A DNA stretch of 64,000 nucleotides from Neoceratodus forsteri (taxonomy: Eukaryota; Chordata; Ceratodontiformes; Ceratodontidae): positions 195,148,501 through 195,212,500 of the forward strand of contig CM057458.1 in assembly GCA_016271365.2 (NCBI GenBank). Direction: 5' to 3'. Both the position numbers and the translations under genes were made by a program. Below the pieces are notes generated by a model. The model did not search any database. It had not been told where the DNA came from and worked only from the letters and a program-made list of their open reading frames with translations. Positions 52,732 to 62,361 of this stretch are shown one piece after another. Every line of letters begins with the position of its first letter. Positions within the stretch are counted from its first letter, which is position 1.

Positions 52732-55510
52732 TTGATAATAGTGTCCACTTTCCCTGCAGTTCTCCACATTCTTGTTATTCAATCATCCACTCCGTTCTAC
52801 TCAAAACTCCCAACCTCCTCACCAGCCCCTTCAAAATCATCTAAGCTCCACTTTCTCATACTCGCCCTCCTCTTGCTCTCTGCCAGGGATATCCACCCCA
52901 ACCCAAGCCCTATTGCCCCTTGCTCCTTTGGTGCCTCCTCTACCTGCCCCCACTCTCTTCTCTCAACCCTCCCAAAAGGCTTAAAGATCCTGCAGCCTGT
53001 TGCAAAAAATAGACCAGATTCAGACCATGATGTGCACTCTAAAACCAGACATTCTAATCATCTCAGAAACTTGGATAAAGAGCAATATCCCTGACCACTC
53101 AGTCTCCATTCCTGGCTACTCACTGCTAAGGTAAGACCGTGGTGGTGTGGCCATTTATGTCCTAGCCTCCATCCAATATTCCATCATCTCCTCATCCTCC
53201 AATTCTGAGACCAATGATGTCCAAGCTATCCATATGACCCTCCCCTTCACTCTCCCACTCTTTGTAGCTGGCATATACTGCCACCCAAATGTTCATCCTT
53301 TGGTCACTCTAGACCTCCCTACCTCCATCACTTCCCTTGCTCACTGTGGGGAATTATTCATCCTAGGCGTCTTTAATATAAATTGGTTGTCACTTAAAAC
53401 TACCAAAACTAAAAATGAAATCAGAGCCCTAAATCTCTCCCAACTGATCTCCAAACCCAGCCGCCCAAACCACAAGACACAACAACACTCCCTACTAGAC
53501 TGGGCCCTTACCTCCCACCCCCACCATGTCATCACCTCTGGCATCCTCCCCGATGCTCTCAGTGACCATAACCCAATATTCATAGTTAGGAAACTCCACA
53601 GAACTAAATTGCCACACAAAACCATACAACTGTGCTCTTTCAAATCTCTTGATCTTGAACCTTCCTTGAGTAACCTTGCCACTTCTGATTGGTCCCTCCT
53701 AACCTCCTTCCCCTCAGTTGATAAGGTCCCTGTCTACTTCAAAGAAATCTTTCTTGTAAGCTGGAACGCCTTTGCTCCACTCAAACAAACCAGAGTCAGA
53801 GGTATAAACACTTTCCTTGGATAACCCCTGAACTTCTGGCCTGTCGCAGGGCTAGAGATCAAGCCTGGAAATGTCATATATCTACCCAGCATCCTAGTGA
53901 CCTCGCAAACTTCTGCATGCTCAGATACACTTGCACCAGGATTACACGATTAGACAAGTCCGAATATTTCAAATCTGCCTTCATCACCAACATAAATTTC
54001 CCTTCAAAGCTCTGGAAGGTGGTGCACACCCTATTTACCCCCTTATCTGGCCCACCGCCCCCGATACTTCAAGTAAATAGCTCACTAGTGTCTGACACAC
54101 CAGCTGTAGCTGCAGAATTTAACTCCTACTATATCTTCTGCACCACTCAGCAACTAAATTTCTCTCCCCTCTTACCCATCCCCCTCTCCTTCTGTTTGCT
54201 CCCCACCCTCTGCTGTACATATGTATGGAGATAATAATGTCATGTAAGTGTCTGGCTCCTGTCCTGTTGAGGTTACAAGCAGCTTACAGCAAGACTTCAA
54301 CAAGGTTCAGCTCTGGTTTACTAACCATAAACTTTTCCTTAACGTCAAAAAGACTGTCTCTATGACGTTCAGCACAAGGCAGAAACTCTGTAGGTTCCCT
54401 CCCTACCCACTTTTCATACCCTTGAAAGGACTTTACTTGAGGACACATCCTCCTTCAGGCAGTTAGGTGTTTGGTTGGACACCTTCCAGGAAAAACTGCG
54501 TCCCAAGCTTGGTGCCCTGTACAGGAACTGTAGGTGCATCCCTCCTATGGCTAGGCGTGAACTTGTTCAGAAGATGATACTGCCCAAATTCTTTTTTTTT
54601 GTGTGTGTTATTTCTTTTCTCCCCTACTTTCATCCATGCCAGCTCTCCTTTCGGGGAGTCAATGCTTCTACTGACCCATCCTGTCCCCCAAGCCTCCACT
54701 CTCAAATGACAACCATCTCCCTGGGTAACCCGGCATATCCCTTCGCCGGAAGGGTCCCCCTCCTCTGAGGGGGAAAGCACCAGCCAGGGGGGCACAGACC
54801 AGCACATCTTCTTGGCCTGTGGAAACGCTGCTGAGGTGGATGACTATGGAGGCATTGACAAGCTTGGAGAGCCGGGCAGCCCTCAGCCGGCATGACATGG
54901 AGCGTTTTTTATGCTTTTCTATGTATGTCGCTCCTTTGCCATTGTGCAGTGCTCCTGATCTCCACCAGAGGCCGCTGCCAACCAATGACTCCCCAACCCA
55001 CCTCCGGGAGAGAAGAGCAGTCCCTATGGACGCTCAATCCTCTCCCGCCTCTGCCAGCCCCCGGCGACCTGAGTCCGTTCCCGAATCTGGGCCCATTTTT
55101 AACTACTGTGACATGGTCTATAGTGCTGCCACTAAGTCCTCCCTGGCCAGACCGAACACTCTCTTTAATTCCTTCTGCTGCTTTGCCCTGGATACCCCCC
55201 CCATGCACCCATCACTGCGATCTTTATCATGCCCTATCCTTCCCCTCTCTTACAAATAGGTGACTCTCCCACTGTGCTAAATTCACCTCCAGGCATTGGT
55301 TGGGTGAGCTCCCTTCCTACCTCACCTCCTCCTCCTTTATAACACCCCCACACTCTCATTCCCTTAGATCAACCGACTCCTGTACCCTGGTTGTCCCCCA
55401 CAGATCCACCCAAATTGGCCAATCCAGTTACTCTCACCGCCTCCCAAAAATGTGGAATCCCCCTCTCCCAAAACCGGCACTCATCCTCTGCCTTCTCCAT
55501 CAGCTTTGTC
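52732..55510 (+). pseudogene. L2-like endonuclease-RT ORF with internal deletion
   Basis: Readable segments: FLILALLLLSARDIHPNPSP; DVHSKTRHSNHLRNLDKEQ (the ETW block decayed); VAGIYCHPNVHP, FILGVFNINWLSLKT (GDFN changed to GVFN), SLLDWALTSHPHHV and LPDALSDHNPIF of the endonuclease; KVVHTLFTPLSGPPPPIL of the connector; LQQDFNKVQLWFTNHKLFLN after the catalytic site; then, across the SINE, PKF and YCDMVYSAATKSSL, NTLFNSFCCFALD. The Asp-to-Val change in GVFN would inactivate the nuclease. Confidence 0.75.
54592..55098 (-). mobile_element. Long tRNA-derived SINE, family A copy 6, nested in the LINE
   Basis: Reading from 55098: GGGCCCAGATTCGGGAACGG, GGTCGCCGGGGGCTGGCAG, AGAGGATTGAGCGTCCATAG, GGACTGCTCTTCTCTCCC, ending in an A tail (T run 54592-54600). 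It is flanked by similar GCCCA-ATTT-type sequence on both sides, a probable short target duplication. Removing it joins LPKF to YCDMVY in the LINE ORF, so the borders are accurate to a few bases. The 5' head (GGTGGTGCTGAGG) is missing. Confidence 0.75.
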
Positions 55511-56826
55511 CTCAATAATCACCTTGCACCTAGCTGCTCCTGCCATGTCCTTCCCTAATTTCCTCCTCTAAGCTCTAGACAAATCCTGTTCCCTACCCTC
55601 ACTTTCATTTTACCCTGTGCACAAGCACACCCACCCCCTCTAGCCCTTCTCCCATTCCCCTTAATTGCTCCCCCTTACTGGCCTCCCTTAACCTCTCACA
55701 GAATGTAAAGGACCCTGAATGCTCTCCATGGGTCCCTCTCCTGCCCCCCAAGGGGCTTGTATCACTCATTTACTCCCTTCCCCTACCATCTTAAAGGGGT
55801 GTCTCTGGGGCACTGCCTTATCCCCTTCTCTCTGGCCCCCCCCCCCAGTCCACTTGCTGGTTTCCTTGCATCCTGAAGGGGTCTCCAGGGCGACACTCTT
55901 CCCTCCCCACCTCACCCCTCCCTCCCCTTTCCCCCTTTTCTTTCATGTAAGCACTTGTTTACTTACTAAACAGGCACTTATTATTGTCCACTCTTTCTAC
56001 ATGTCATGCGCAATCAGTGTTGTAACACTGTTTGTAACACCTGCCTTACAACTTTATGTTAATGTTGATCTTGTAACTTATTTTATTTATTTAGTTTTTG
56101 TTGACTGGGTAAGGTGCACTAGCCATAGCAATGACTGTTTTCAGGCACGACCCGGGAGCTTACAGAAAACAACATCAATAAACAATGACATTATTATTAA
56201 ACAATACATAATTTGACAACAGGAATACCGATACAGATAGGAGAAAAACAATGAGTAAGGTTTGATACAATTAAATGTCAAAATGACAGAATTAAGAAAG
56301 AAACACAATATATAAGCTGTACAGTACAACATTCAAAGGATTAATTGTGTAGGATAATACAACGTTGACTGTAACGTTAAAATTTTGATCCGAGATATGT
56401 ATAGGAAAGATTAATAGTTTATATGAGTGGGGAAGTAAGATAAGGGAGGGAAAGGTAGAAAAGAAAAAATATGGCAAAGTAAGAGAAGTAGACCAAAAGA
56501 CACTAAGACAGGCAAATAAGATGACAGGAGAAAGTGCTGAGACAGAATATGTTGGGGACATATTCTGAAAAGTGTTTAGGGGTAAAGAGGTCAGGTAATA
56601 TAAGAAGCTAGGGTGGTTTGAAGCAGGAGTAGATGCAGGAGTCAACAAGGTGGTCACGTAACAATTTTTTGAAGGAGGCATTGGATGATGCTTGGCATAT
56701 GTTTAGAGGAAGGGAGTTCCGATGTTGTGGCGCATGACAGGAAAAAGCACATGCACCTTTAGAGGAGTTATGTTTGGGGATGTGAACAGGGGCATTTGCT
56801 GCCAAGCATAGCCCATAACTGGGTGT

Positions 56827-58563
56827 CTAGTTAAGAAATAGTCCTGCAAGAGGCTTAGGTGATTGTGCTCTAATTATATTGTCTATGATCGAGCCATACG
56901 CATAGGCCCTAGATGCATAAGGAGAAAGCCATCCCAATTCAGAGTAAAGGAGGCAGTGGTGCCTCATTCGATGAGAGGAGGACGCATAGCGACAGATATT
57001 GTTGTAGGTGACATCCCACTTCTGAAAGCTAGTTTTACTGGCAGAGGCATACGTGGCAACCACATATGTGAGCAATGGAAGGAGTATGCCACGTGCTGTT
57101 GTAAGCCTAGCTGAGGGGGTGAGCACATAGCTAGAACAGTAGGCAATACCAGGTTTCATGTTAACTAACTTACAGGTCAACTGGATATATGGATCAAAAG
57201 TCAGAGACGGGTCAAGAAGAGTGATCCCTAGATATTTAATGGAGGGTACCGCCCCGACAGATGAACCAGTAACAGTAGAGACTTTAAAATTTAGTAGGGG
57301 GTATTTGAGTTTAACATTAGAACCAAATAGCATGGATTGGGTCTTTAACACATTTAGTACAAGTTTATGGCTAGTCAGCCACTGTTGAATTTGTTGAAAG
57401 TCCTGGGAGAGTTGTTGATTGATTTCAACAATGTTCTTAGCACTTGCGTACAGAACAATGTTATCAGCGTATAACAAGGATGCTGTCTGGCAGAGGTTGG
57501 AAGCAATATTGTTTATAAAAATAGTAAAGAGCAAGGGGACAAAGATAGACCCTTGAGGCACGCCAATGTTTATAGTTGCTGTGTCTGACAAGGTGGAGTT
57601 ATATTTAACTACTTGTGTCCTATCCGATAGGTAGCTGTCAAACCATGCAACAACACTGGGTGAGAAATCCATTAATGAGAGCATCTATCTAGGGTGGTCA
57701 ACAAGGTCAAAAGCTTTGATCATGTCGATAATGATGGCCCCCGTAAGAAAGCCAGAGTCCATGGCCGTTAGGGTATCAGAGGTAACCTTATGTAACACCG
57801 TGGTTGTACTATGACTCTTGCGGAAGCCATGTTGTGAAGGTGATAGAAGGTCATGATTCTGAAGACAGTCAACGGTTTGAGTGGCTACGAGATTCTCAAG
57901 AATTTTACTGAGAACAGATAAGATGGCAGTGGGAATAAATTATAGGAATTTTTGTGGTCACCCTTTTTGAAAACAGGTGTGATCCTGGCTGCCTTCCAAA
58001 TGTCAGAAACATGGCTCTGGCATAGGGAGAGGGTGAAAATCTTGGCTAGAGGTGCTGCTATGTATGGAGCAGTAAGTTTTAGAAGCTTAGGTTCAAGATT
58101 CTCAGACCCAGCTGAAGTGAAATCAGAGATATTGTTTAACTGTCTTAGGACTTCCTGTCTAGTGACGAGACTTGAAAAGAAATTGGAGCCCAGAGACATC
58201 ATGTTGGGTGGGTAAGTTCGATTTTGGCAGGGAAAAAGGAGATATAATTGGTAAGGTCAGAAAAGTAAGTATTGAAAAAATTGGCAATGGTCAAGGGATT
58301 ATTGCAGGGGACACCATTTAGAGTCATGTCAGTTGGAGTGATGTTGGGTTAGAACCAAGAAAGCACTTTATATGGGACCAGAATTTTTTAGAATCCCCAT
58401 AGGATTTGGTTACTAGATCCTTGCAGTAGGCACTTTTGGCTTTTTTGATTTCCTTCTTACAGGAGTTTCTAACAGCTACGTAGTAATTTAGGTCAGTGGG
58501 TAACCCTGTGCTTTTGAATTGGAGCCAACTTTTGTCCCTTTGGCATAGTTTGGAGAGAAACAT
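56827..58563 (-). pseudogene. L2-like reverse transcriptase, YADN catalytic box
   Basis: Frames 58563-58324, 58202-57885 and 57684-56827 give the connector, the fingers (AAPLAKIFTLSLCQSHVSDI, RITPVFKKGD), then block A text only out of frame (AKAFDHVD region near 57715), block B VPQGSIFVPLLFTIFINN, and block C LLYADNIVLYAS, where the second catalytic Asp is Asn (57460-57471). Next come HKLVLNVLKTQSMLFGSN, SIKYLGITLLDPSLTFDP and the C-terminal LLTYVVATYASAS. The last 285 codons are an uninterrupted frame. Confidence 0.8.
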
Positions 58564-60036
58564 AGAAACATAGAATTCGACGGCAGATAAGGACCGCTTG
58601 GCCCACCCAGTCTGCCCATTTCCCTACCTGATGGATAAGCTGCAGATCCTAGTTAACCAGCAGCCTACTTCTTCCTATCCCCACCCCCTAGAATTGCCTT
58701 ATGACTGTCCCATGCATGCTTGAATTCCACCACTGTTTTTGACTCCACAACCTCCTCTGGAAGGCCATTCCATACATCCACAACCCTCTCTCTGAAAAAA
58801 TACTTCCTTAAATTACCTCTGAGCCGCTCTTCTATCTTCAAATTGTGCCCCTTGTTCTTGCACACCCTTTTTTGAAAGATGCTACCTCTTGGACTTGTTG
58901 ATTCCCTTGAGGTACCTGAAAGTTTCTATCATGTCTCCCTCTCCCTCCTTTCCTCGAGGCTATACATATTAAGCTCCTTAAGTCTCTTCATATGTCTTCC
59001 GTGCAGACCCTGCACCATTTTAGTTGCCCTCCCTGGACAGCTTCCATCCTGTCTATGTCTTTATGGAGATTGGGTCTCCAGAACTGCATGCAGTACTCCA
59101 GATGGGGTCTCACCAGCTGTCTGTACAGAGGGATAATAACTTCTTGTTTTCTACTGGTGATGCCTCTCCCTATGCATCCCAGTATCCCCCCAGCCCTCCT
59201 TGCTGCCCTCTCACATTGCTTAACCACCTTTAGGTCATCTGATATGACTACCCCCAGGTCCCTTTCCATTTTTGTTGTTGTTAGTATCTCACCCCCCATT
59301 GTGTACTCTTCCCCTGGGTTTTTGTTTCCCAGGTGCATTACCTTGCACTTCTTAGCATTGAATCTAAGCTGCCATACATTTGACCATTCCTCTAACCTTG
59401 CCAAGTCCCTTCTCATCCTTTCCACCCCACCTTGTGCATCAACTCTGTTGCAGATCTTTGTGTCATCTGCAAAGAGACATACTTTTCCTTCCAGTCCCTC
59501 TGCAATGTCGCTTATAAAGACATTGAAGTCCTAATACTGAACCCTGCGGTACCCCACTACTAACCTCCCTTTTTTCAGAGTGGACTCCATTTACTATTAC
59601 TCTCTGTGTCCTATTCTCCAGCCAATTCTTTACCCAGGCTGTCATCTTGGGACCCACTCCCAGGTGGCTAACTTGTATATTAATCTTTGTGTGGGACTGT
59701 GTCAAATGCCTTGCTAAAGTCTAGGTAGGCCATGTCCACAGCTCCTCCCTGATCAACTACTTTGGTCACCCAGTCAAAGAAATCTATCAGATTTGTCTGG
59801 CATGACCTTCCGCTGTGAATCCATGCTGCCTTGGGTCCTGTGCCCCTCTGGCCTCTAGATACTCGACAATTCTTTCCTTCAAAAGTGATTCCATCATTTT
59901 CCCTACCACTGAGGTTAAACTAACAGGTCTGTAGTTTCCTGCTTCTGCCTTGCTCCCACTTTTGTGAAGGGGAATCACATCTGCCCTCCTCCGTCCTCGG
60001 GTACCACCCCATCCTCCCATGATTTGTTAAAGAAGG
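58556..60036 (-). mobile_element. CR1 LINE, 5'-truncated, nested in the L2-like LINE
   Basis: From 60036: FFNKSWEDGVVP-type text, RRADVIPLHKSGSKAEAGNY, RPVSLTSVVGKMMESLLKER, then GVGPKMTAWVKNWLENRTQR, VPQGSVLG, LFADDTKICN in another frame (FADD at 59462-59473), ERDLGVVISDDLKVVKQCE, MEAVQGGQLKWCRV, and FFRERVVDVWNGLPEEVVES. The 3' end has TGGGCCAAGCGGTCCTTATC and TTCTATGTTTCTATGTTTC at 58556. The flanking L2 reading frames join across it, so the insertion is clearly younger than the L2 copy. Confidence 0.9.
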
Positions 60037-60173
60037 TCAGACTTTAGCCAGCAGGTGTGCCTGTTTTTTACCTGACGGGTTATAAGAGGGCAGTGTTTGT
60101 CCTGAATAGCAAGGAAATGAGTCAAGAAGAGATTTAGAGCAGTCAGGGTGTCACTAGATTTAAAAAGGGGGGT

Positions 60174-61085
60174 CTAGTTGATGGTAGCAATATCCAGCAG
60201 AAAGCGGTGATAGTCGAGGTGCACATAATTTTGGAATGCAATAAAACGTGGCTTCGATGGGGAAGGCCTATCTTTACCCGATATACAAAAGGTAGGGGAG
60301 TGATCAGTGATGGCATCAGCTAGTGTGCAAGAGGAGATAATATTTTCAGGGTGGTTGGTCATTATCCAGTCCAGCAGAGTACTGGAGTTGGTATGCAGTG
60401 CAGTTCTGGAGGGGTCACTGATTATCTGGTGAAAGCTGAAACTTTGAATCTTGTTCAGTAATGTGAGTTGTGAGTGATGTATCCAATTTAGGTTGAAATC
60501 CCCAAGTATGAGAACCTCATGTCTCCCAGTAAGATGTGAGGTTTGGTCGAGCAGCTCATCTAGGCCTTTTAGGCCACTAGAAGGGGGGATGTAGGCACAC
60601 ACAATATGAAGTTTTTTGTAGCCAAGGGTGAGAAGGACATGTAGCGTTTCACAGTGGGTCAGGGGAGATGAGCAGATGGCAGAGAGATGAAGGTGATCTT
60701 TGAAATAGATAGCTGTACCACCCCCTCTTTTGGAAGCAGGTCTGTCAAATCACAGAAGGTTGTATGTTGGAATTAAACATTGTGAGTCCAGGGAGGAGGG
60801 TTTGAGCCAGGTTTCAGTGAGGCAAATGATATCAGGCTTGCAGAGGGCGGTCCAGGATTCCAGTTCTGCAAAGTTACGCACAAGGCTTCTGATATTATGG
60901 TGAACCACCGTAAGACCTTTGGCATTTGTAAGGGGACAAGGTGTGTGGTTAGCAGGTCCAGGGTTAGAATGAACATCACCTGAGAACAAAAGGACCAGAA
61001 GGAGGAGATACCAGAGTTTGCTACACAGGAAAGGACATAGGACACAAATATGCAGGGGGCAGTATTTTAAGGCATGGGCTACCAA
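60174..61085 (-). pseudogene. L2-like ORF N-terminus with 2A-like motif and endonuclease
   Basis: The minus-strand frame opens with a Cys/Leu-rich hydrophobic stretch, then GDVHSNPGP (60954-60980), resembling the D-V-E-x-N-P-G-P ribosome-skipping (2A) motif known near the N-terminus of some APE-type LINEs. The endonuclease blocks ETWL, RGGGTAIYF (other frame), GDFNLNW and TDHSP are all present, so this is the best conserved L2-like endonuclease in the window. A stop near 60747 and a frameshift near 60600 interrupt it. Confidence 0.8.
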
Positions 61086-61289
61086 GTAGATCCAAGATCT
61101 ATTTAATAGTAGTGGAGTGGGGTCACATCAGACAGTAGGCAGTAAGAAAAGGTTAGAGTATAAGTAATCATGAGGCAGGTAATTCGAGACAGCCAAAGGG
61201 GCTTGAGGAACGATAAGCAGGGATAGGTGTAGCAGGGTAAGAGAGGGCACTAAGAAAAGCAGCAACAATTAAGGTTTCATTATGCAGAC

Positions 61290-61420
61290 CAGGGTAATGT
61301 CTAGTATTAAATGTATAATGTCTAATTCCAGCTGTACCCCTTCCCCCAGGTTGTACCGGGAGACGAGCGACTTGTTGCTCAATGTGCCTTCCTGGTGAAA
61401 CTTTTCAATAAATAAATAAG
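61290..61420 (+). mobile_element. L2-like LINE 3' tail fragment
   Basis: GAGCGACTTGTTGCTCAATGTGCCTTCCTGGTGAAAC followed by (AATA)n, read in pieces such as ACTTGTTGCTCAATGTG and TTCAATAAATAAATAAG, parallels AATGAGTTGTCTCAATTGTG and ACCTGGATAAATAAAG at the 3' end of the element ending at 37817. Only the 3' UTR end is present. Confidence 0.5.
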
Positions 61421-61575
61421 GCATAACAAATAACTTCGGACGAAAAGCAATGCACCATCAGCTATGCGAAAGGTGGAGCTAAGGGCGAAGTTTAGGGTGT
61501 GGTTTAGTGTCTGAGCTTATGCCTCATCCAAAAGTGAGAACGCTAGCAGCACTTCATCCGAACCTTAACTTATGG
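61421..61575. repeat. Possible weak fold-back
   Basis: GCATAACAAATAACTTCGGA and CGAA at the left pair loosely with TTCATCCGAACCTTAACTTATG at the right (61552-61574). The arms match in short blocks only, so this is much less certain than the other palindromes. Confidence 0.3.
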
Positions 61576-61603
61576 AGTCTCCACTCCCTTTCAAAGTCTG
61601 TAC

Positions 61604-61911
61604 TACCTCTCAACTGTCCCTGGTTAAGAGGGACGTCCCTCATTTAACCCCTCAAAATTGCTCCATACTTCATCAGAAAGGTACTGCCGTAACAGAGAAT
61701 GTGCTCTAAATTCAGACTTTAAAGCATAAATTCATAATATTCTAAGATACTAAATAAAACATAAACATTGTAAAAGTGAACATAATGGTTTGCAATCTGT
61801 TCTGAGCTTGTAGCTCCATGTTTGAGGACGTGTCCGTTATTGGGAGAGTCAGTGACCCTCATATTGAGTGCCCGTGTCCCTCATTTTCGTGACAGAAGGT
61901 TGAGAGGTATG
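61604..61911 (+). repeat. MITE-like family 1 copy C
   Basis: Left end TACCTCTCAACTGTCCCTGG, right end CAGAAGGTTGAGAGGTATG; 308 bp. Interior: CATTTAACCCCTCAAAATTG, TTCTGAGCTTGTAGCTCCAT, GTGTCCCTCATTTTCGTGAC. Best preserved family 1 copy, about 120 bp upstream of the CpG-rich promoter. Confidence 0.7.
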
Positions 61912-62029
61912 TTTTCAAACTTTTAATTACTTTTCTCGTTAAGGTAAATACCTTAGTTGACAGGCTAGTCTGTCCCGCACAAAAAAAAGGAGGTAACTAG
62001 CAATTTGAATAGAAGTTTTTTTTAGCCTG

Positions 62030-62225
62030 GTGGAACGGGGTGGTACAGGGGGCGGGAGAGAGAGAGTGGCTTCACTTCTGCAGCGCCGCCTCCTCCCGGG
62101 TATGTGTAGACAGCGCTGTAGCACCCGCGGATTCAGTAACTCACGTTTGTTTCAACTCTTGCAGAGAACCTAGCAGCGCTGGCAAGTCGGGCCCGAACGC
62201 TGGAGAACGGTGCAGAGCTGACATC
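62030..62225 (+). promoter_or_regulatory. CpG-rich promoter / 5'UTR of the membrane-protein gene
   Basis: The window is AT-rich up to about 62030 and then turns GC- and CpG-rich (GGGGGCGGGAG at 62048, CAGCGCCGCC, CACCCGCGG, GCTGGCAAGTCGGGCCCGAACGC region), with no TATA box. This is typical of a CpG-island promoter running into the first exon. There is no ATG in the coding frame upstream of 62226. A GT...AG pair at 62100-62164 (GGGTATGTG; TTTCAACTCTTGCAG) could be a 65-nt 5'UTR intron, but that is near the lower size limit for vertebrate introns. Confidence 0.6.
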
Positions 62226-62316
62226 ATGGCCGGCCAGTCAAAAAAACGCCGCCGTATGTGGAGTATTGTGGCTTTCCTGGTGGTGGTACTAGTCTTCTTA
62301 CTTGGGTTCATCATAG
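62226..62316 (+). CDS. First coding exon of a type II membrane protein, probably glutamate carboxypeptidase II family (FOLH1/NAALAD2-like)
   Basis: ATG in strong Kozak context (ATCATGG). It encodes a short basic cytoplasmic tail (MAGQSKKRRRMW), then a transmembrane segment (SIVAFLVVVLVFLLGFII), and stops at a consensus donor G|GTGAGT at 62317. The exon is 30 codons plus one base, so the next residue is a split Gly-type codon. Human FOLH1, as I recall it, has a first exon ending GFFLLGFLF with a phase-1 split Gly40 before WFIK, and NAALAD2 ends FLMGFMVG. The -FLLGF-x-x-G match with identical phase is my reason for the family call. These are type II membrane zinc peptidases that cleave glutamate from N-acetylaspartylglutamate or folate polyglutamates. 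The catalytic exons lie to the right of the window. It could still be another type II membrane protein. Confidence 0.6.
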
Positions 62317-62361
62317 GTGAGTAAAAACCGTTTGTTTTCCGTTTTCGTTACCATGTCCTTT

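Larger units (their letters stand above)
52400..56078 (+). mobile_element. L2-like LINE, internally deleted and split by a SINE
   Basis: A pyrimidine-rich leader (52400-52730) precedes a hydrophobic N-terminus with a decayed 2A-like segment (SARDIHPNPSP). Then come the endonuclease (53147-53824), a connector to about 54234, a jump directly to the post-YADD part of the RT (LQQDFNKVQLWFTNHKLFLN at 54280), the C-terminal domain split by the SINE 54592-55098, and a C-rich 3' UTR to about 56078. RT blocks 1 to C are missing: an internal deletion removed about 1 kb of coding sequence. Confidence 0.8.
56079..61140 (-). mobile_element. L2-like LINE, near full length, split by a CR1
   Basis: From about 61140: LLLLVLLFSGDVHSNPGPAN (2A-like), TVVHHNIRSLVRNFAELES, IICLTETWLKPSS, HEVLILGDFNLNWIHHS, SSTLLDWIMTNHPENI and ADAITDHSPTF (endonuclease), TRQVKNRHTCWLK, the CR1 (60036-58556), then KLCQRDKSWLQFKSTGLPTD, VTRQEVLRQLNNISDFTSAG, SVVAWFDSYLSDRTQVVKYN, NIGVPQGSIFVPLLFTIFIN, LLYADNIVLYAS and a C-terminal domain to 56827. 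The 3' UTR ends at an ATAAATAAAATAA tail (56078-56094). Its coding order is complete once the CR1 is ignored. Confidence 0.85.

Noticed and set aside
60215..60240. GTGCACATAATTTTGGAATGCA inside the L2-like endonuclease resembles the 26-bp satellite unit
   Set aside because: It encodes FQNYVHL in the correct LINE reading frame and is a single occurrence, so the likeness is probably chance.
62040..62225. In-frame extension of the membrane-protein exon upstream of 62226
   Set aside because: The frame is open, but there is no ATG upstream (a GTG would be needed). The ATG at 62226 has a strong Kozak context.
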